NCBI GenBank assembly: GCA_030647435.1
Contig: JAUSJX010000012.1
Coordinates: 72,063-136,062, forward strand
Source of the DNA: Candidatus Rokuibacteriota bacterium
GTDB taxonomy: Bacteria > Methylomirabilota > Methylomirabilia > Rokubacteriales > CSP1-6
DNA: 64,000 bases
Direction: 5' to 3'
Shown: positions 12,760 through 23,299 of the stretch, one piece after another
Numbering within the stretch: position 1 is the first letter of the stretch
Layout: each line of letters begins with the position of its first letter
Notes under the pieces: model-generated
Seen by the model: only the letters and a program-made list of their open reading frames with translations
Database searches by the model: none
Told to the model about the DNA's origin: nothing
Program-made: the position numbers and the translations under genes

Positions 12760-15629
12760 TGGCCGGAAACGAAATTTTGATCAACCTGACCGCGATCAAC
12801 ACGACCGGGCCCGAGTTCGAGAAGGTCCGGGCCGCCACGAAGACGATGCAGGACACGGTCGCCACGGCCTCGAAGAGCATGGGGGAGGGCTTCAACCAGG
12901 TCTCGCGGGTGACGCGTGCCCTCGCCGCGGACGTCGGCTCCTCGCTGAATCCGATGCTCGGGACCATGGTCGGCAATCTCGGGCTGGTCGCGCGTGGCGC
13001 GGGTTCGATGGGCGCGGCGCTCGCGGGGGTAACCGCGGTCGCCGTGGTGGGCGCGGTGGCGCTCAAGACGTACTTCGACTCGGTGACGAATGCCGCGGAG
13101 GCGCAGGCCAGGCTGAACATCGCGGTCAAGAGCTTTGACCTTGCGTCGACGCAGAGCGCGATGCTGGCCGCCTCGGTCGCGCTGGAAGCTAGGGCCGAAC
13201 GGGCGAAGACCTTCGTCGGGTCGCTCGGCAATGCCTTGGGCGACCTCTCGGACGCGCTGGGGATCACGCGCTCCGCGATGCAGGATCTCCAAGCGGCGGC
13301 CGCGGCGACGGAACAGAATCTCCCGCTCGCCCGGACGCAAAGTGTCACGGAGGCGTTGCTCCAGCAGGCGCAGGCCTGGGTCCAGCTCCGCGCGGTGCAA
13401 CTCGGCCGCGCCGAGTCCCTCGGCGCCGAGACGGACTACCTCCGCGTCATGAAGCTCATCAACGACGCGCTCGGAGAGCAGTTCGACCGCGAAGAGGATC
13501 TCTTGAATATCAAGGCCAAGACGGCGATCGGCGCGGCCGAAGCCCGCCACGCCTCCCCGGCGGAGATCGGGATGATCCGCCGGCGTTTGGCCAAGGACCT
13601 CGAGACGGTCAACATCCGAGGCGTGAGCGCCCTCGAGGCCACGAGCGAGCAGCAGCGCCGCTTCACGATGGGGCGCTTTGCCGCTGAGCTGCAGACGGCC
13701 GTCGCCGCCGGGGGCTCGATGGAGCAGGCCACGGCCGGCGTGAGCCCGGAAGACTCGGCGCTGGGGGCGAAGCGGCGCGCGGCCGAGGCCGAGCGGCTCT
13801 TCACGATCGAGCAGGCCCGCCTGAACGTCATGCGGGAGCAGGGGGATCTCAGCGATAAGCAGCGGCTATCGCTCGACCTGTCCGCGATCGCCGGCGAGGC
13901 CCGCCTCAAGCTGCAGCAGGCGGGCCTCGACGTCGACAAGCAGGAGCTCGCCACCCTCGAGGCGGCGGCCCGCACGACAGAACGCGTCCGGGTTGGCCTC
14001 GAGCAGAGCGATCCGCTGATGGGCCTGGCCGCCGGCTTCCGCACCGCGGCCGACGAGGCCGAGCGCTCGGGCGCGATCATGTCGAGCTTCGCGCAGCAGA
14101 CGGCTGGCAACATGTCGCGTGCGTTTTCCGATCAGTTCTTCAATGTCATGACCGGCCGGTTCAAGGATCTCAGCGCCGTCGCGAACAGCTTCTCCGCCGC
14201 GCTGCTCCGGAGCGTGACGGACGCCCTCGGGCAAATGATGACGGCGCCACTCCTCCGCGCGCTCGGCGGTGGACCTGGGGGCGGGCAGACCTTCATCCGT
14301 GGGCTCGGGGTCCTCGGCGGTGGCATGAGCGCGGGGGGCATCGTCCAGATCGAGGGCCAGCTCTTTCAGTCCGTCGCCGCGGGGGGCGGCCAGACCGTGC
14401 TGGTCCCGGTCTCGGCCGGGAGCGCGGGCGGGGCCAGTGTCGCGGGGAGCGTGGCGACCGGGGGTGCTGGGGGCGCGGGCGCGGGTGTCGGCGCGAGTGC
14501 CGGCGGCGCCCTCAGCCTCTTTGGCAGCACCAGTGATGCGATCCGGGCGTTTCTCAACACGCCGCTGTCCTCGATTGCGCCCTCGCTCTTCGGGGCCAGC
14601 ACGCTCGCCCCATCGTTCAGTGCGGGGGCCACGGCTGCAGAGCTGCAAGCGCTCGGGGCCTCGGGCGCGGAGATCTCAGCCGCCACCACGGGCGCGGGGG
14701 CCACGATCGGCACCGCGCTCGGGGCTGCCGCGGCGGTGGCCGCGCTCGCTTTCACGGTGTACAGCGGGCTGTCGAATCCCCCGACGGCGCAGAGCATTGC
14801 CTCGGGCTTCGTGTCGGGCGCGATCAGCGGGGCCATTATCGGCTCATATTTCCCACCTTACGGCACGGCGGTCGGGGCCGTCGCGGGCGGTCTCCTCGGC
14901 GGCGGCGCGGCGGCGCTCGGGAAAGAGGATCCGGCCGTCAATAAGGCGCGCAAGCAGGCCGAGATCGATCGGGCGGTCGGCGCGGCGTCGGGGCTCGGCG
15001 GCGCCGTCGGAGCGACCACGAGCATCCAGGAGCTCTTCGACCTGCTCACGACGCACAACTCAGGGGCGGTCGGCGGGACTTCGGGCGTCGCCATTGTCTC
15101 GCTGGTGTATGCCAGCGGGCAGCCGCGCGTGGGGGAGGCGCTGTTCGTCGGGCGTCCGAATGCGACCTATCCCGTGGCGACGGTCGAGGAGTTCGCGCGG
15201 TTCGGTCCGACCAGCTACGTGGCCGTCATCCAGGCCGGCGTCAATCCGGCGCATCTCAGCGGGCCGAATCAGAGCCTCGAGGCCGCCGTCCGGAGCAAGA
15301 TCACGCAGTTGAACCAGGCGGCCCAGCGGATCTCGCAAATCGAGATCTCGACCTCCGATGTGCTCGCCCAACCCCTGCCCTTCGGCGGCGGCGTGACCCG
15401 CGTAACGAAGTTCCGCGGCGATCGGGCGGCGGCCTTCGCCGGGCAGGAGTTCTCCATCGAAGGACCGTCGCTGGTGGGTCTCGCGGTGGCGGAGAAGATC
15501 GGGTTCCTGAAGGATCTGGCGAAGCTCGACCGGGACTTGAACCTCAACATCCTCTACCGCGATCCCGCGACGGACGAGATCGTCAGTCTCTCGATGACCG
15601 GGGCCACGGGCCTCGCGATGGCGGGCTGA
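12759..15629 (+). CDS. Tape-measure-like protein
   Basis: 956 residues. The N-terminus (MAGNEILINLTAINTTGPEF) has the usual short strand before long helices. A coiled-coil-rich stretch covers residues 80-480, a Gly/Ala-rich hydrophobic region residues 490-760, including glycine-zipper segments such as AVGAVAGGLLGGGAAALG. In siphophages such proteins set tail length and help DNA entry. The element B homologue shares the layout and a C-terminal domain around KLDRDLNLNIL. AAGGAGA lies 8 bases upstream, deciding the start. No other tail gene accompanies it, so a function outside a normal tail is possible. Confidence 0.75.
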   Translation: MAGNEILINLTAINTTGPEFEKVRAATKTMQDTVATASKSMGEGFNQVSRVTRALAADVGSSLNPMLGTMVGNLGLVARGAGSMGAALAGVTAVAVVGAVALKTYFDSVTNAAEAQARLNIAVKSFDLASTQSAMLAASVALEARAERAKTFVGSLGNALGDLSDALGITRSAMQDLQAAAAATEQNLPLARTQSVTEALLQQAQAWVQLRAVQLGRAESLGAETDYLRVMKLINDALGEQFDREEDLLNIKAKTAIGAAEARHASPAEIGMIRRRLAKDLETVNIRGVSALEATSEQQRRFTMGRFAAELQTAVAAGGSMEQATAGVSPEDSALGAKRRAAEAERLFTIEQARLNVMREQGDLSDKQRLSLDLSAIAGEARLKLQQAGLDVDKQELATLEAAARTTERVRVGLEQSDPLMGLAAGFRTAADEAERSGAIMSSFAQQTAGNMSRAFSDQFFNVMTGRFKDLSAVANSFSAALLRSVTDALGQMMTAPLLRALGGGPGGGQTFIRGLGVLGGGMSAGGIVQIEGQLFQSVAAGGGQTVLVPVSAGSAGGASVAGSVATGGAGGAGAGVGASAGGALSLFGSTSDAIRAFLNTPLSSIAPSLFGASTLAPSFSAGATAAELQALGASGAEISAATTGAGATIGTALGAAAAVAALAFTVYSGLSNPPTAQSIASGFVSGAISGAIIGSYFPPYGTAVGAVAGGLLGGGAAALGKEDPAVNKARKQAEIDRAVGAASGLGGAVGATTSIQELFDLLTTHNSGAVGGTSGVAIVSLVYASGQPRVGEALFVGRPNATYPVATVEEFARFGPTSYVAVIQAGVNPAHLSGPNQSLEAAVRSKITQLNQAAQRISQIEISTSDVLAQPLPFGGGVTRVTKFRGDRAAAFAGQEFSIEGPSLVGLAVAEKIGFLKDLAKLDRDLNLNILYRDPATDEIVSLSMTGATGLAMAG

Positions 15630-15630
15630 G

Positions 15631-15819
15631 ATGGCGATTGCCACGGCGTTCTATCCGAGCATCAGCTATGGCAGCGGGCCGACGCAGAGCGTTCCCCAGG
15701 AAGGAGGCAAAAGCTGCCCGTGGGCAGGATTTGAAAGCAGCCGATCCGCCAGGACCGCACCCTCAACATCCTCATCCGCCCGGAGCCGTTCGCGTTCTGC
15801 GGCGAGGAGAGACCCATGA
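15631..15819 (+). pseudogene. Probable frameshifted small gene
   Basis: An ATG directly after the tape-measure stop opens with a natural-looking sequence (MAIATAFYPSISYGSGPTQS), then continues as Ser/Arg low-complexity. In another frame, 15738-15815 reads KQPIRQDRTLNILIRPEPFA, again protein-like. One frameshift or small deletion near 15700 would explain both. The intact product is not identified. Confidence 0.4.
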
Positions 15820-16211
15820 TTGACCCTGTCCCGACGCCGGCCGAACTCCCGCGCGCGCTGCTGGTCGCGCTGATGGCCGAAGCCGCGCGCGCGGTCGCCA
15901 CGGTCAACGGCGCCATCGCGTTGCAGCTCGCCCAGCCCGCGCCGCTCCCGGCCGAATCCGAGGCCTGGCGGGCGACGCTCGTCCAGGTCGCGTTCGGGCC
16001 GCTGTACAACATCTGGACCGCGCTCGAGCCGGCACAACTGCCCGCGGCGGGCGCCCATGTGATCTTGGCGCTCCTTCGTGAAATGACCGCGACCGCCTCG
16101 GCGGGGATCGCCGTCTTGCGCCAGTTCGCCACGCCGCTCCCCGCGACGGAGCCGGCCAGCCCGCCCCTGCCCGCCGTGGGCGCCAGTCCCGGGCCCGGCT
16201 CCCCGATATGA
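15816..16211 (+). CDS. Hypothetical protein
   Basis: 131 residues, Ala/Pro-rich, mostly helical (LPRALLVALMAEAARAVATV), ending in a Pro-rich tail. Overlaps the next gene by ATGA. Function unknown. Confidence 0.5.
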   Translation: MIDPVPTPAELPRALLVALMAEAARAVATVNGAIALQLAQPAPLPAESEAWRATLVQVAFGPLYNIWTALEPAQLPAAGAHVILALLREMTATASAGIAVLRQFATPLPATEPASPPLPAVGASPGPGSPI

Positions 16212-16570
16212 CGCCATTCCGGTCGGTGCTGCACGGCGCCTGTCTCGTCGGCGGGCGGCATCCCGCGGGCTCCAGGCTCGCCGCCGAATGTCCCGTTTTG
16301 CGCCGTCAGGGGCGTCGCGGACAGGGGGGGCAAGGGGGTAGTAGCGGGTCGCTCGAAATGGCCTCGCCAAAACCCTTGCATCCCGAGGGGTTGGCGAGCG
16401 GATTCCGCAACGTTGAGGACCACCCCGAAGGCGCGCTCGCCCACCGGCGCCTGAAACCGGGGCGGCCGGCGACCCAGGAGCCGTCGCGCTACGCCCGCTT
16501 CCGCCGCCGGCATCCCGAATATCAGCAGCGTGAAGCGCAGCGCAAGCAGGCGCGACCGGCGACGGACTAG
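16208..16570 (+). CDS. MTPFRSV-type conserved element protein
   Basis: 120 residues. The first 30 residues (MTPFRSVLHGACLVGGRHPA) are closely matched by 27851-28045 in element B (MTPFRSVIHGTCLVGGRHPV), so it belongs to the shared backbone between the tape-measure gene and the XRE regulator. The rest is Gly/Arg-rich and ends in YARFRRRHPEYQQREAQRKQ, a basic helix. Function unknown. Confidence 0.6.
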   Translation: MTPFRSVLHGACLVGGRHPAGSRLAAECPVLRRQGRRGQGGQGGSSGSLEMASPKPLHPEGLASGFRNVEDHPEGALAHRRLKPGRPATQEPSRYARFRRRHPEYQQREAQRKQARPATD

Positions 16571-16643
16571 GCGCCCGGCTGTGCTATCGTCCGGCCCGTC
16601 GACGATCGAGGAGTCAATCGTCCGAACACGCCCGGAGGCCTGC

Positions 16644-17048
16644 ATGGCAACGCGACACCCGGTCCATCGAACCTGCCCAGCCCCAAAACCGTTCGGCTCC
16701 CCCTGCAACCACCGCCTCGAGGGCGCCGAGATCCGCTGCCACGCGCACCAGGACGCGGACCCAACGCGGCAGTGCGCCGCCGTGCTCGGTCGGAACGGTA
16801 CGTCCCGACGCTGCGCGGCGTGGCCGATGCCCGGCCTGCCTTTTTGCGCGGCGCATGATCCCGTGACCATCGCCCTCCGCCGCGAGGAGGCACAATCGGC
16901 GCGGGCCCGGATCGCCGCCGTCCGCCAGGCCGTTGCCGCGGCGCCCGTGCTCATCCAGGGCAAGATGCTCGATCTCCTGGTGGTGGAGCGCCAGGTCGAC
17001 GTCGGCGCCGTCGAGGCCGTGGCGCGGCGCTACCAGGTGCTCGGGTGA
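16644..17048 (+). CDS. Cys/His-rich putative zinc-binding protein
   Basis: 134 residues. The first 75 residues hold repeated Cys/His ligands (CPAPKPFGSPC, CHAHQ, CAAVLG, RRCAAW, FCAAHDP), two zinc knuckle-like units. The C-terminal half is helical (LIQGKMLDLLVVERQVDVGA). GGAGG lies 6 bases before the ATG. A DNA- or RNA-binding role is plausible. The element B counterpart position holds a different Cys4-type protein. Confidence 0.6.
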   Translation: MATRHPVHRTCPAPKPFGSPCNHRLEGAEIRCHAHQDADPTRQCAAVLGRNGTSRRCAAWPMPGLPFCAAHDPVTIALRREEAQSARARIAAVRQAVAAAPVLIQGKMLDLLVVERQVDVGAVEAVARRYQVLG

Positions 17049-17103
17049 GGGGCTGGGCGAGCTCAAAGAGAGCGCTTGACAACTCTGCTTACTGAGGGCT
17101 AGC

Positions 17104-17307
17104 ATGTCCCCTAAGAGACTGAGCCGCGTGATCCAGACACTCCGAGAGGCGAAGGGCCTGACGCAGCGCGACCTGGCCACGAAGGCCAAGGTCACGGCGG
17201 GCTATGTCGCGCAGCTCGAGATGGGGGTGCGGAAGAACCCCTCCCTCGACGTCCTTCGCCGCCTCGCCAAGGCGCTCGGCGTGCCGGTGACGGAGTTACT
17301 GGGCTAA
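17104..17307 (+). CDS. XRE-family regulator
   Basis: 67 residues, a complete Cro/CI-type helix-turn-helix domain (REAKGLTQRDLATKAKVTAG, then YVAQLEMGVRKNPSLDVLRR). Element B carries a close homologue (27342-27545), and the two share the ends MSPKRL and VPVTELLG. A TTGACA box lies at 17076-17081, the same 21-22 base distance from the start codon as in B. It probably controls the element's operons. Its stop overlaps the start of the Toprim gene (TAATG). Confidence 0.85.
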   Translation: MSPKRLSRVIQTLREAKGLTQRDLATKAKVTAGYVAQLEMGVRKNPSLDVLRRLAKALGVPVTELLG

Positions 17308-18245
17308 TGGGCCGCGGCCGGGCGGAGAAGAGCCTCGATCTGGTGCTGCTGGCCCACGAGATCCTGGAGCAGATCCAGCCGGCCAGTGTCCGCGCCGTCT
17401 GCTACCAGCTCTTTGTGCGCGGGGCCATCCCGGGGATGGACAAGGCCAGCACGAATCGGGTGGGCGCGCTCCTGACACGGGCGCGCGAGGAAGGCGAGAT
17501 CCCGTGGGAGTGGATCGTGCAGGAGGGACGCGCGATCGAGTCCGTCGCAGCCTGGCAGGATCCCGCGGCCTTCGCGCGGTCGGTCCAAGCGGCCTACCGG
17601 CGGAACAAATGGGACGGCCAGCCCACGCGCATCATGGTGGTGAGCGAGAAGGGGACCGTCCGCGGCACCCTCGCCCCGGTCCTCGAGGAGTTCGAGGTGG
17701 AGTTCCTGCCCGTCGGCGGCTACGCCAGCGCCACCCGGGTCAAAGAACTCGCGGATGCGCGCACCGCTGGGGACAAGCCCCTGCTCCTGCTCTATCTCGG
17801 GGATCACGATCCCTCGGGCCGGGGAATGTCGGACCAAGACCTCCCGCGGCGGCTGCTCCGCTACCTGAGCACCGATCGCGCCGACAAGGACGCCTGGGAC
17901 CAGGACGCCGTGGACTTCTACGCGGCCGAGTGGGGGGTGGACGTCAGACGCATCGCGCTCACCATCGAGGACACCGAGGCGCTCGGGGAGGACTTGGGGT
18001 TCCCGGCCGAGGACAAGGCGAACGACCCCCGCTATCCGTGGTTCGCGGAGACCTTCGGGTCCTGGTGTTGGGAGTTGGATGCGCTGAATCCGAACATCCT
18101 CCGCGGGCGGGTGCGCGACGCCCTGCGGGCGGAGCTGGACCCCGTGCAGTGGGCGCGCTATGTGGCGGCGGAGCAGGTCGAGCGGGCGTCGATCACCCAG
18201 ACGCTCGACGCCTGGAAGTCTATTTCCGGGCTCGCACGAGAATAG
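17307..18245 (+). CDS. Topo VI-A/Spo11-like Toprim protein
   Basis: 312 residues. The N-terminal winged-helix-like part (SVRAVCYQLFVRGAIPG, IPWEWIVQEGR) and the Toprim core (VVSEKGT with Glu, LYLGDHDPSGRG with the DxD pair, then ELDALNPNILRGRV) match a family of small topoisomerase VI A-related proteins seen in actinobacterial phages and mobile elements. The catalytic Tyr of true topoisomerases is not evident. Fused in operon with the XRE regulator by TAATG. In element B that partner slot holds a zincin. The role is unknown, perhaps DNA end processing or replication control. Confidence 0.65.
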   Translation: MGRGRAEKSLDLVLLAHEILEQIQPASVRAVCYQLFVRGAIPGMDKASTNRVGALLTRAREEGEIPWEWIVQEGRAIESVAAWQDPAAFARSVQAAYRRNKWDGQPTRIMVVSEKGTVRGTLAPVLEEFEVEFLPVGGYASATRVKELADARTAGDKPLLLLYLGDHDPSGRGMSDQDLPRRLLRYLSTDRADKDAWDQDAVDFYAAEWGVDVRRIALTIEDTEALGEDLGFPAEDKANDPRYPWFAETFGSWCWELDALNPNILRGRVRDALRAELDPVQWARYVAAEQVERASITQTLDAWKSISGLARE

Positions 18246-18254
18246 AAGTAGAAA

Positions 18255-18285
18255 CGCCCCGCGACGTCTAGCGACGTCCGGGGCG
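18255..18285 (+). ncRNA. Conserved bulged hairpin, copy in element A
   Basis: CGCCCCG (18255-18261) pairs with CGGGGCG (18279-18285). After a single bulged C the inner GACGTC pairs with GACGTC around a TAGC loop. Element B has the same structure at 26797-26825 with a different inner helix (GGCGG/CCGCC), so the pairing is kept while the bases change. The flanks (AAGTAGAAA before, GGCCCATCACCC after) are also conserved. It could be a terminator, an attenuator or a cis-acting RNA element. Confidence 0.6.
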
Positions 18286-18321
18286 ACGGCCCATCACCCA
18301 CACCCGACGAAGGAGGAGCGA

Positions 18322-18978
18322 ATGAGCACCCCGATCTTAGCAGCCCCGAAGCGACTCAGCGACGAAAAGTTCATGGATGCGATCGACAAGCTCAAGCCCA
18401 ACGTGTTTCCCGCCGTGGTCGCCGGAAAGGTTGACACCGGGACGATCACGGCTACGTGCTTCAACCTCATCAACGCCGACGGGCAGCGCCTCGCGGCACT
18501 GACGACCAACGACAACGGGTGCCCCGGTTTGGTCTTCTTTCATCCCGGAAGCGACGGCGCCCGCCTGGAGGTGATGCTCGAGGCGGCCGGGCCGGTGGTG
18601 AAATTCAACGACGCGAAGGGCAGGCAACGCCTGCGGGTCCACATCGGGCCCGGCGATACGCCGGCCGTGTTCCTCACGGGGGCGACTGGCCTCCCGCGGA
18701 TAAGCCTGATGGTCGATCGCGACCACCCACGGGTGATCCTCTTCCCTCGCGGTGCCCGCCATCGGTCCGTGGTTGCCGGGGTGCCCTTTCCCAAGATCCC
18801 GGAGCCCCGAGCTTGGGCGAGAGCCATGCGCGCCGCCAGGAGCAACAAACGGGCGGCATTCGAGACGGCGGCCCTGGACGCGGGCTTCCTGACGCCCGAG
18901 CTGCTGAAACTCTGGAACTTCGCCCGGCGGCGGCTCCGGCACCGGCCAGTCTCGCGTGCCCGGAAGGTGGTGGCGTGA
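18322..18978 (+). CDS. Hypothetical protein
   Basis: 218 residues. The middle is rich in beta-like segments (PGLVFFHPGSDGARLEVMLE, RLRVHIGPGDTPAVFL, LPRISLMVDRD), suggesting a sandwich-like fold, followed by a basic helical tail. AGGAGGAG precedes the ATG. Not recognised, and without a counterpart in element B. Confidence 0.55.
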   Translation: MSTPILAAPKRLSDEKFMDAIDKLKPNVFPAVVAGKVDTGTITATCFNLINADGQRLAALTTNDNGCPGLVFFHPGSDGARLEVMLEAAGPVVKFNDAKGRQRLRVHIGPGDTPAVFLTGATGLPRISLMVDRDHPRVILFPRGARHRSVVAGVPFPKIPEPRAWARAMRAARSNKRAAFETAALDAGFLTPELLKLWNFARRRLRHRPVSRARKVVA

Positions 18979-19283
18979 TGGCGGCGCGGGCGAAGACCGA
19001 AGCCCCGCCGGACCCGGGGGACCTCTCCTGCCTCGCCCAGCGACTCACGGCGGTACTTGTGACGCTCCAGGAGGCCACCGACGTCGAGGGCGACCTGCTC
19101 GATCGGCTCAAGGCCCATCATGAGGACCTCCCGTACGCGCTGCTCTGCGAGCTCTTCCCCGTGGCCATCCGCATGAGCAGAGAACTTGAAACGGGCCTCG
19201 ACCTGCAAACGCAGCAGCCGCCGATCGCTCCAACGCCGGCCCTCAAGCCGCATGCGCGGACCGACAGGCGGAGGGCCGCGTGA
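18978..19283 (+). CDS. Hypothetical protein
   Basis: 101 residues, TGATG-coupled to the previous gene. A single helical domain (LAQRLTAVLVTLQEATDVEG, DLPYALLCELFPVAIRMSRE) with a Pro-rich tail. Unknown function. Confidence 0.5.
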   Translation: MAARAKTEAPPDPGDLSCLAQRLTAVLVTLQEATDVEGDLLDRLKAHHEDLPYALLCELFPVAIRMSRELETGLDLQTQQPPIAPTPALKPHARTDRRRAA

Positions 19284-19693
19284 TGGGGGCGCGCGACGTG
19301 GGCGCGGTGATCGCGATCCCAAGCCTCGCGGAGGTCGTTGCAGACGCGAGCCGGGCCAAGGGGCTGACGCGGCCTGCGTTGGGCGCGCTCCTCATCGAGC
19401 TCGCAGCGGTCCAGACACAGCTCAGCGCCGAAGTCGCGACTGCGTCAGATGCCCCAGCCGTCGCCCCGCCCGATCGTTCCTTGACCATCGAGCAAGCGGC
19501 CGACCGGGTGCACGTGGCGCCGGCCACGATGAAGAGATGGCTTCGTCGAGAACCCTTCAACGCGGCCGTCGTCGTGCGGTCTCGGACCATGGTGCGGGTC
19601 AGCGCCGCCATGCTTGAGCAGGTGATTCAGGGAGGGGCCGCGGTCCGCCAGCGCCGTCGGCAGATCATGGCGCGGGCAGGAAGCGGCGCGTGA
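19283..19693 (+). CDS. HTH-domain protein (excisionase-like)
   Basis: 136 residues. The C-terminal part LTIEQAADRVHVAPATMKRW followed by RSRTMVRVSAAMLEQVI is a MerR/excisionase-type winged helix. It could be the directionality factor for the serine recombinase three genes downstream or a transcription factor. Start by TGATG overlap; a GTG three bases earlier is possible. Confidence 0.6.
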   Translation: MGARDVGAVIAIPSLAEVVADASRAKGLTRPALGALLIELAAVQTQLSAEVATASDAPAVAPPDRSLTIEQAADRVHVAPATMKRWLRREPFNAAVVVRSRTMVRVSAAMLEQVIQGGAAVRQRRRQIMARAGSGA

Positions 19694-19884
19694 TGGAAAC
19701 GCTCCTGCTCGCCCTCTGGATTGTCTCCCTGCTCCTCTCGCTCGGATCGCGTCGGGGCGCGTCGGTGCTGGTCGTGCCTGTGGTGGTGGTGCTCGTGCCG
19801 ACCCCCGAGGCGGCCACGCCGGCACTCCGGGGGGAGGATTGGTTGCGGCGCCAGCTCGAGGGGCTGGGGAAGGAGAAAGGATGA
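19693..19884 (+). CDS. Small membrane protein ending in LRRQLEGL
   Basis: 63-64 residues: two hydrophobic segments (TLLLALWIVSLLLSLG and ASVLVVPVVVVLVP) and the C-terminus GEDWLRRQLEGLGKEKG. The LRRQLEGL tail, with matching DNA, recurs at the ends of three unrelated element B genes (23722, 24072, 24452). The next gene starts by ATGATG overlap with AAGGAG inside this gene's end. Confidence 0.55.
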   Translation: METLLLALWIVSLLLSLGSRRGASVLVVPVVVVLVPTPEAATPALRGEDWLRRQLEGLGKEKG

Positions 19885-20465
19885 TGCCAACGGCGAGACG
19901 GATGATCCCCTGCACGGAGACAATCTCCGCGATGATGGCGGCGCAGGTGATGGAGGTCATGAACGAGTACGGGTTGATCGACGTTGGCGACGACCCGCAG
20001 GCCAATGCGGAAGCGAACGCGAATGCCGTCATGCGCGTCTTCAAGGCGCAAGGGCTGATGACAGCGAATGGTGACGTCCGCGCAGGGGCCTGCATCTTGC
20101 TGCCGGGCGCCTCCGCGGGCGCCGGGTTCAAGCTGCTGTTTACCCTTCCCGCGATCGCGGAGGAGCATGACGGGGCCACTTTGCAACGGAAGCGGTCGCC
20201 GGTCACGTTCGGCCGGACGCCGCAAGGGGAGATCATTGTCCCGGCCCGCTGGCTTCTGGCAAAACTTGAGGACCTCGCCAGCAACCCGAGTGCCCCCCGC
20301 GATGTGCGATCCCTCGCGCTGGCTCTCTCTCGCGCGAAGCGAGACGATATCGTGCTCCCAGCGGAAGCCGAGACAGTCGCGGTCGCCGTCGACTACGCGG
20401 ACGAGCGGGTGATCTTTGAAGCGCTGCCCGCCGGGCTCGTGGTCTCCGTGGAGGAAGTCCCATGA
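19881..20465 (+). CDS. Hypothetical protein
   Basis: 194 residues. N-terminal helices (SAMMAAQVMEVMNEYGLIDV) and a central beta-rich region. Not recognised. It is ATGA-coupled to the serine recombinase, so it may assist or regulate recombination. Confidence 0.5.
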   Translation: MMPTARRMIPCTETISAMMAAQVMEVMNEYGLIDVGDDPQANAEANANAVMRVFKAQGLMTANGDVRAGACILLPGASAGAGFKLLFTLPAIAEEHDGATLQRKRSPVTFGRTPQGEIIVPARWLLAKLEDLASNPSAPRDVRSLALALSRAKRDDIVLPAEAETVAVAVDYADERVIFEALPAGLVVSVEEVP

Positions 20466-22112
20466 TCGCCGCCATTTACGCTCGCAAGTCCACGGACCAG
20501 AACCTGCCCGACGAGGAGAAGTCCGTCACGCGGCAGATTGAGCGCGCCACGGCCTACGCGCAGGCGAAGGGCTGGACCGTCGCCGCGGAGCACGTCCACG
20601 CCGACGACGGGATCTCCGGGGCGGAGTTCGTCAAGCGCCCGGGCTTCCTGCGCCTCATGAACGCGCTCAAGCCGCGCCCGCCCTTCCAGGTGCTCATCAT
20701 GTCCGAGGAGTCGCGCCTCGGACGCGAGCAGATCGAGACGGCCTACGCGCTCAAGCAGATCACCGACGCCGGCGTGCGTGTGTTCTTCTACCTCGAGGAC
20801 CGCGAGCGGACGCTTGGCTCGGCCATGGACAAGGTCATGCTCTCCCTGACCAACTTCGCCGCCGAAATGGAGCGGGAGAAGGCCAGCCAGCGGACCCATG
20901 ACAAGCTGACGGGAGTATTCGAGCGCGGCCAGGTCCCCGGCGGGATGGTCTTCGGCTACGACAACGTCGAGGTCCTCTCCCCTACCCCGGGCCGGGATGG
21001 CAAGCCCCGCCGCGCCCACGTGATCCGGCAGATCAACGCACCCCAGGCCGAGGTCCTTCGCCGGATCTTCCAGCTCTGCGCGGATGGGTGGGGCCTCGTC
21101 CGCATCGCCAAGGCGCTGACTGGCGAGGGGATCGCCAAGCCCAAAGGCAAGGGCCGCGGGTGGGCACCCTCGGCGATCCGCGAGATGCTCCACCGCGAGC
21201 TCTACCACGGCCGCGTCGTGTGGAACAAGATGCAGCGGGTGCACCGGGGCGGGACGCGGGGGAAGCGCGCGCGCCCGGAGTCCGAGTGGCTGGTGCTCGA
21301 CGCGCCCGCGCTTCGCATCGTGCCCGAGCCCCTGTGGCAGGCCGCGCACGCCGCCCTCGAGCAGAAGCAGGCCGCGTATCTCCGCATGGCGGGCGGCAAG
21401 CTCATCGGCCGGCCCGAGGGCTCCCGCGAGTCGCCCTACCTGCTCACCGGGCTCTCTATCTGCCATGAGTGCGGCGGAAGCATCTGCGCGACCACGCGGA
21501 CGCACGGCCGCCACGTGCGCACCTACTACGGCTGCTTCCACCATCGGAGCCGCGGCGACGGGGGCTGCCCGAACAATCTCACGATGCCGATGGACGAGGC
21601 CAACCGGCTCCTGCTCGACGCGCTCAGCCGCGACGTGCTGACGCCCGCGATGGTCACGGGGACGCTTGAGGACACGCTCGCCGCCTGGCAGGCTGAGGGC
21701 GTGCCCGCGCTCGCGCGCCGCGAGGGCATGGAGGCTCGACTCCGGCAGCTCAACGCCGAGCTTGTCCACCTGACCAACGCCCTGGCCGGCGGGGCGCCCC
21801 CAGCCTCCGTCCATGAGGCCATCCGGGCCCGGGAGCGCGAACGGGCGGACGTGCAGGCGCAGCTCGAGCACCTGGACGGGCTGACGCGATTCACGGCAGG
21901 GGTAGATCCTCTCGCGCTCCAGGAGGACCTCGGCGCGCGGCTGGCGGACTGGCAGGGGCTCCTCGAGCGGCAGCCGATCCAGGCCCGGCAGATCCTCCGG
22001 AAGCTCCTGGTCGGCCGCCTGATCTTCGAGCCCTTTGAGGATGCGGACGGACGAGGCTACAAACTCAGAGGGCAGGCCACCTACGGGCGCCTGCTCTCCG
22101 GTGTTTATTCGG

Positions 22113-22129
<17 letters not shown>
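20462..22129 (+). CDS. Large serine recombinase (integrase of element A)
   Basis: 555 residues. The resolvase domain covers residues 1-150 with catalytic Ser10 in IYARKSTDQ and an Arg-rich active site (EESRLGREQIE). The Recombinase domain follows (about 160-270, QVPGGMVFGYDN). A zinc ribbon (CHECGG...C...C) covers about 335-375, and a coiled coil lies near 430-490. These are the parts of phage large serine integrases, which join attP and attB with a 2-bp crossover. The gene starts by ATGA overlap. Its last codons (VVPPG) and stop lie in the tRNA-Arg 3' end, so the coding region forms part of the right attachment site. Confidence 0.93.
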
Positions 22130-23298
<1,169 letters not shown>

Positions 23299-23299
<1 letters not shown>

